In this document: piece after piece, positions 61,223-64,000 of the stretch | Layout of the letters: the number at the start of each line of letters is the position of its first letter | Position numbering within the stretch: position 1 is the stretch's first letter | Assembly (NCBI GenBank): GCA_035653615.1 | Contig: DASRBN010000018.1 | Span: 1 to 64,000, forward strand | Reading direction: 5' to 3' | Source of the DNA: Ktedonobacteraceae bacterium | GTDB lineage: Bacteria; Chloroflexota; Ktedonobacteria; Ktedonobacterales; Ktedonobacteraceae | Length of the DNA stretch: 64,000 nucleotides | The notes under the pieces: generated by a model | The model's input: only the letters and a program-made list of their open reading frames with translations | Told to the model about the DNA's origin: nothing | Database searches by the model: none | Program-made: the position numbers and the translations under genes

Positions 61223-62893
61223 ATGAAAAAGCATCAAAAGCTATTGCGGCGAAATAATACATCTGGCATAGGTTTCGTGGCCGGCCTGGCGGCTGGCCTG
61301 ATCGCGACCGGCGTAATGCTGTTTCTCAGCGTCACATTTGGCGGCGTATCGCTGCCAGAGGAATTCGGTTCGACAATCACAGGATTAATGCCCCCATCGT
61401 GGTTCGAATACCTGCACCAGGCCATTGGCGCGGACGCGAAACACTACCTTTTCTACATCATCCTGGTGGGACAGTGTCTTGTATTTGCGCTGAGCGGGGC
61501 GATTTTTAACCGGCGCGTCAATCCTGGCAGCAAAGGCCTGGAATGGCAGCAAGGCTCGCTCTTAGCGTTCATCTTATGGCTCTTCGCCGGGCTGGTTTTG
61601 CTACCCGCAATCGGTTCAGGATTCTTCGGGGCTAATCTGAATGCCGGATTTGCCACCGGTATGATTAGCCTGGCGGTAGTCGGCGCGGTCTTTGGCCTAT
61701 CTTTCGTGCTATTCCAGCGCTGGATTACGGCCCATGTACCAGGTGAGGAGAAGGCCGGGATGCAGCCATCACAGGCGTTGCAAAAAGCGGCCTCTGAAGC
61801 AGACGATGATTACGGTCGCATATCGCGCCGCGAATTAGTCCAGCGTGGTATAGTGCTGGCCGGCATTGGATTGCTGGGCGTGGGGCTGTGGAAATTTATC
61901 ACCGATGGCGTCAGCACATCGAAGGTGCCCGTTGCCCAGCTGTTGCAGAATTATAAAAGTAAGATCATGCCGCCGCCAACGCCCAATTACGGCGCCATTA
62001 CGCCGGTAAAGTTCCTCTCGCCGGAAGTTACTTCCAATGATCAGTTCTATGTCGTCTCCAAAAATCTGTATGCCGACCCCACCGTCAGCGCGAATGGCTG
62101 GCGACTGGTCGTCTATGGGCAGGTCGAACATGTGTTTTCGCTCACCTACGATGAATTGCTGGCCCAGCCAATGCAAACGCAATACGAATCGATGATGTGC
62201 GTCAGCAACGAGGTGGGTGGACCATACATGAGCAACGCGCAGTGGGAGGGCGTTCCCCTCAAAGACCTGTTGCAGCGTGCCGGAGTGAAACCTGGAGCCA
62301 CGAAGGTCGTGTTCTATGCCGCGGACGATTATAGCGACAGCATCCACCTGTCGAAGGCGCTTGAGCCGACAACACTGCTCGCCGTACGCATGAATGGCGC
62401 CACGCTGCCTGATGGGCATGGCTTCCCAGCCCGTATGCTGGTACCGGGCATCTACGGCATGAAGCATGTTAAATGGCTCACGCGCATCGAAGTTGTCAAT
62501 ACAAATTACCAGGGTTACTGGCAGCAGCGCGGCTGGAGCGATGACGCGCCCGTGCGCCTGACCTCGCGTATCGATACTCCCCTGGATGGCTCAAGCGTGC
62601 CCGCCAACCGCGTCACCTATATCGCCGGCGTAGCGTTCTCAGGAGAAAAGGGCATCAGCGAGGTTGATGTGAGTACCGATATGGGAAGGACCTGGCAGCG
62701 CGCAACATTGAAAAAACCGTTATCGGATCTGACATGGGTGCTGTGGGAACTGCCATGGAAGCCCGCTCCCGGCAGCTATGTCGTGACGGTACGCGCCATC
62801 GACCTGGAAGGAAATGTCCAGGACCCCAACGTAGCACCCCCTCTACCAAATGGGTCATCAGGCTACCACAGCATTACCGTCTCTGCCTCATAA
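61223..62893 (+). CDS. Membrane-anchored sulfite-oxidase-fold molybdoenzyme
   Basis: A 556-residue protein. The N-terminal ~220 residues carry about four or five hydrophobic helices. Then comes a molybdopterin domain of the sulfite oxidase family (about 275-440) with the Mo-ligating Cys in SMMCVSNEVGG and the basic/aromatic pocket around GHGFPARMLVPGIYGMKHVKWL. A C-terminal Ig-like dimerisation domain (GEKGISEVDVSTDMGRTW) follows. The catalytic part probably faces outside. ATG 61223 is chosen over 61202, which would leave almost no leader after TATAAT at 61181. Substrate unknown. Confidence 0.85.
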   Translation: MKKHQKLLRRNNTSGIGFVAGLAAGLIATGVMLFLSVTFGGVSLPEEFGSTITGLMPPSWFEYLHQAIGADAKHYLFYIILVGQCLVFALSGAIFNRRVNPGSKGLEWQQGSLLAFILWLFAGLVLLPAIGSGFFGANLNAGFATGMISLAVVGAVFGLSFVLFQRWITAHVPGEEKAGMQPSQALQKAASEADDDYGRISRRELVQRGIVLAGIGLLGVGLWKFITDGVSTSKVPVAQLLQNYKSKIMPPPTPNYGAITPVKFLSPEVTSNDQFYVVSKNLYADPTVSANGWRLVVYGQVEHVFSLTYDELLAQPMQTQYESMMCVSNEVGGPYMSNAQWEGVPLKDLLQRAGVKPGATKVVFYAADDYSDSIHLSKALEPTTLLAVRMNGATLPDGHGFPARMLVPGIYGMKHVKWLTRIEVVNTNYQGYWQQRGWSDDAPVRLTSRIDTPLDGSSVPANRVTYIAGVAFSGEKGISEVDVSTDMGRTWQRATLKKPLSDLTWVLWELPWKPAPGSYVVTVRAIDLEGNVQDPNVAPPLPNGSSGYHSITVSAS

Positions 62894-63043
62894 ACGTCTT
62901 CTAATACAGGTAATATCAGAACTTCGCAAACTGGTATGCCCCCAAAAAAACTCGACAAATTTTTGTCCGGATTGCTCCCCGTGAATGATTATAGTAAGTG
63001 AAGGGGACAACACAGAAACGGGGAAGTCGCTGAAAAGGCCAAC

Positions 63044-63616
63044 ATGTTGACGGATGTTCAGGTGGTAGAGCGCCTGCGCGCGCGGGATGCATATGCCTTC
63101 CGTTCTTTGATCGAACGTTTGCAACAGCCTATCACCGGGTATTTGCATCGGCTCGTGGGAGACCGCGAAGTGGCTCTTGACCTTGCGCAGGATACATTTT
63201 TGCAGGTGTATAAGGAAATCGGGAAGACCTCGGACGACCTCGCTCTGGATGCATGGATCTATCGTATCGCGACCAATTTTGGCCTGCGCTACCTCAACCG
63301 CAAACGCCTGAAACAGTTTGTTGGCCTCGAGGCGCGCGAGATGTACGATGAGAGCCTGACCGAGGCAGGCCCCGAAGCTCAGACGGAGGTACGCATTCTG
63401 GTCCAGCAGGCTTTGGGCATGTTGAAGCCGAAGGACGCGGCAGTATTGCAACTGCATTATGGCAGCGGCTTCACCTATGAGGAGATTGGCCAGGTCATGG
63501 GGATGAGTTCTGAGGCAGTGCGTAAACGTGTAGCGCGCGGCGTAGAGAAATTTCGCGCGGTATACGGGAAAGTTCCCGCATCAATGCCTCAGAAAGTGGA
63601 ACATTTAAAGGCCTGA
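63044..63616 (+). CDS. ECF-type RNA polymerase sigma factor
   Basis: A 190-residue alternative sigma factor. Region 2 reads RDAYAFRSLIERLQQPITGYLHRLVGDREVALDLAQDTFLQVYKEI, with RIATNFGLRYL; region 4 has LKPKDAAVLQLHYGSGFTYEEIGQVMGMSSEAVRKRVARG. No region 1 or 3 is present, as in ECF sigmas. The start follows GAAGTCGCTG. The adjacent downstream zinc anti-sigma gene should control it. Its signal and targets are unknown; the molybdoenzyme upstream may be co-located only. Confidence 0.92.
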   Translation: MLTDVQVVERLRARDAYAFRSLIERLQQPITGYLHRLVGDREVALDLAQDTFLQVYKEIGKTSDDLALDAWIYRIATNFGLRYLNRKRLKQFVGLEAREMYDESLTEAGPEAQTEVRILVQQALGMLKPKDAAVLQLHYGSGFTYEEIGQVMGMSSEAVRKRVARGVEKFRAVYGKVPASMPQKVEHLKA

Positions 63617-63669
63617 TTTGCTTGTTACCACATCCCTGGAGTGCAAAAGTGATGGTGTAAAAAGAGCCT

Positions 63670-64000
63670 ATGGCGAGAAAAAACGGGTGGGTGCTGGATG
63701 AAGTTGGTAAGGAACATCCTGAAAATAGCATGTTACTGGCCTTAGAACGGCAGGAGCTTGATGGTCCCTTAGCAATCCAGATTCGCCAACATGTATTTCA
63801 GTGCCCACGTTGTCTTGACATGAGCAGAAATTTTGAAGATGCCGCTGATGTACTCAGCACGTTGAAGACGATGCAGCGCCATCTCAGATACACGGATGTG
63901 CCGCCCGAGCGGGTTTTCAATCGCCTGCAGGCCGAGGCCGCCAGGTATGAGCGCCGTTTATCGACACGCCTCATACGACGACTCGAGCCGGTACAACGCT
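63670..64000 (+). CDS. Zinc-finger anti-sigma factor (partial)
   Basis: The first 110 residues of a gene cut by the window end. IRQHVFQCPRCLDM near residue 40 has the H-x3-C-x2-C arrangement of ZAS-type anti-sigma factors, which bind and inactivate the upstream-encoded ECF sigma. A helical stretch with TLKTMQRHLR and FNRLQAEAARYERR follows; no membrane helix has appeared by the end. It begins 54 bases after the sigma stop. Confidence 0.8.
   Translation, partial: MARKNGWVLDEVGKEHPENSMLLALERQELDGPLAIQIRQHVFQCPRCLDMSRNFEDAADVLSTLKTMQRHLRYTDVPPERVFNRLQAEAARYERRLSTRLIRRLEPVQR

Noticed and set aside
1-64000. CRISPR array, prophage or intact insertion sequence
   Set aside because: No regularly spaced repeats with unique spacers, no phage structural genes and no complete transposase were seen; the repeats present are dispersed palindromes or two-copy direct repeats.

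Overview
The window reads as a chromosome segment of a free-living, probably aerobic bacterium with moderate-to-high GC. I infer Chloroflexota, most likely a Ktedonobacteria-like lineage. The grounds are Gram-positive-style phosphate control, lipoprotein PstS, two large class A PBPs, a cytochrome bd locus, many Uma2/alpha-beta-hydrolase type genes and many short palindromic dispersed repeats. This is inference from gene content; no rRNA is present to confirm it.

Layout. 1-7.5 kb: translation/transcription block (end of tuf, rpmG, secE, nusG, rplK, rplA, rplJ, rplL), then rpsO and pnp; rpoBC do not follow rplL. 7.7-9.4 kb: family-4 uracil-DNA glycosylase and a convergent alpha/beta hydrolase. 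9.7-14.8 kb: a phosphate regulon (PhoP-box-like repeats, pstS, pstC, pstA, a small unknown gene, pstB, and a PhoB/PhoP-type regulator) without phoU or phoR. 14.9-23 kb: PHP phosphoesterase, an MFS exporter and two tandem class A PBPs. 23.2-25.2 kb: an AT-richer type II restriction-modification pair. 25.2-29 kb: MerR-like regulator, PAS histidine kinase, TspO-like protein, hydrolase. 29.3-30.8 kb: tandem thymidylate-kinase-like genes, the second with a broken P-loop. 31-36.5 kb: Uma2 nuclease, R3H/AAA ATPase, double GNAT-like protein, and the vitamin B6 pair pdxS-pdxT separated by a 28-bp perfect hairpin. 37-45.8 kb: YbaK-like deacylase, M20 peptidase, epoxide-hydrolase-like protein, and cydDCAB. 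46-48.2 kb: an SPFH protein with an unknown partner, and a 5'-truncated Dam methylase remnant that has no start codon. 48.3-54.1 kb: MarR regulator, DHA2 drug exporter, two small SPW-like membrane proteins, small unknowns and a GPR1/FUN34/YaaH-type protein. 54.4-54.7 kb: tRNA-Val and tRNA-Leu. 54.7-60 kb (minus): MaoC-like, Nudix, degenerate crotonase and benzoate-CoA-ligase-like genes, then tlyA and a ROK sugar kinase. 60-64 kb: hydrolase, membrane-anchored sulfite-oxidase-fold molybdoenzyme, and an ECF sigma with its zinc anti-sigma (cut by the window end).

A strong non-genic theme is dispersed palindromic repeats: the CATTCTGAGCGCAGCGAAGAATC family, a GGGACAG...CTGTCC family and a GGGGCCGAT...ATCGGCCCC family. 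Several form perfect 24-29 bp hairpins. They sit between genes, at an operon junction (pstS-pstC) and even in frame inside cydD. I found no intact transposase, prophage or CRISPR array. The best candidates for something undescribed are the kinase/pseudokinase pair, the repeat-loaded CydD linker, the pdxS-pdxT hairpin and the small pst-operon protein.
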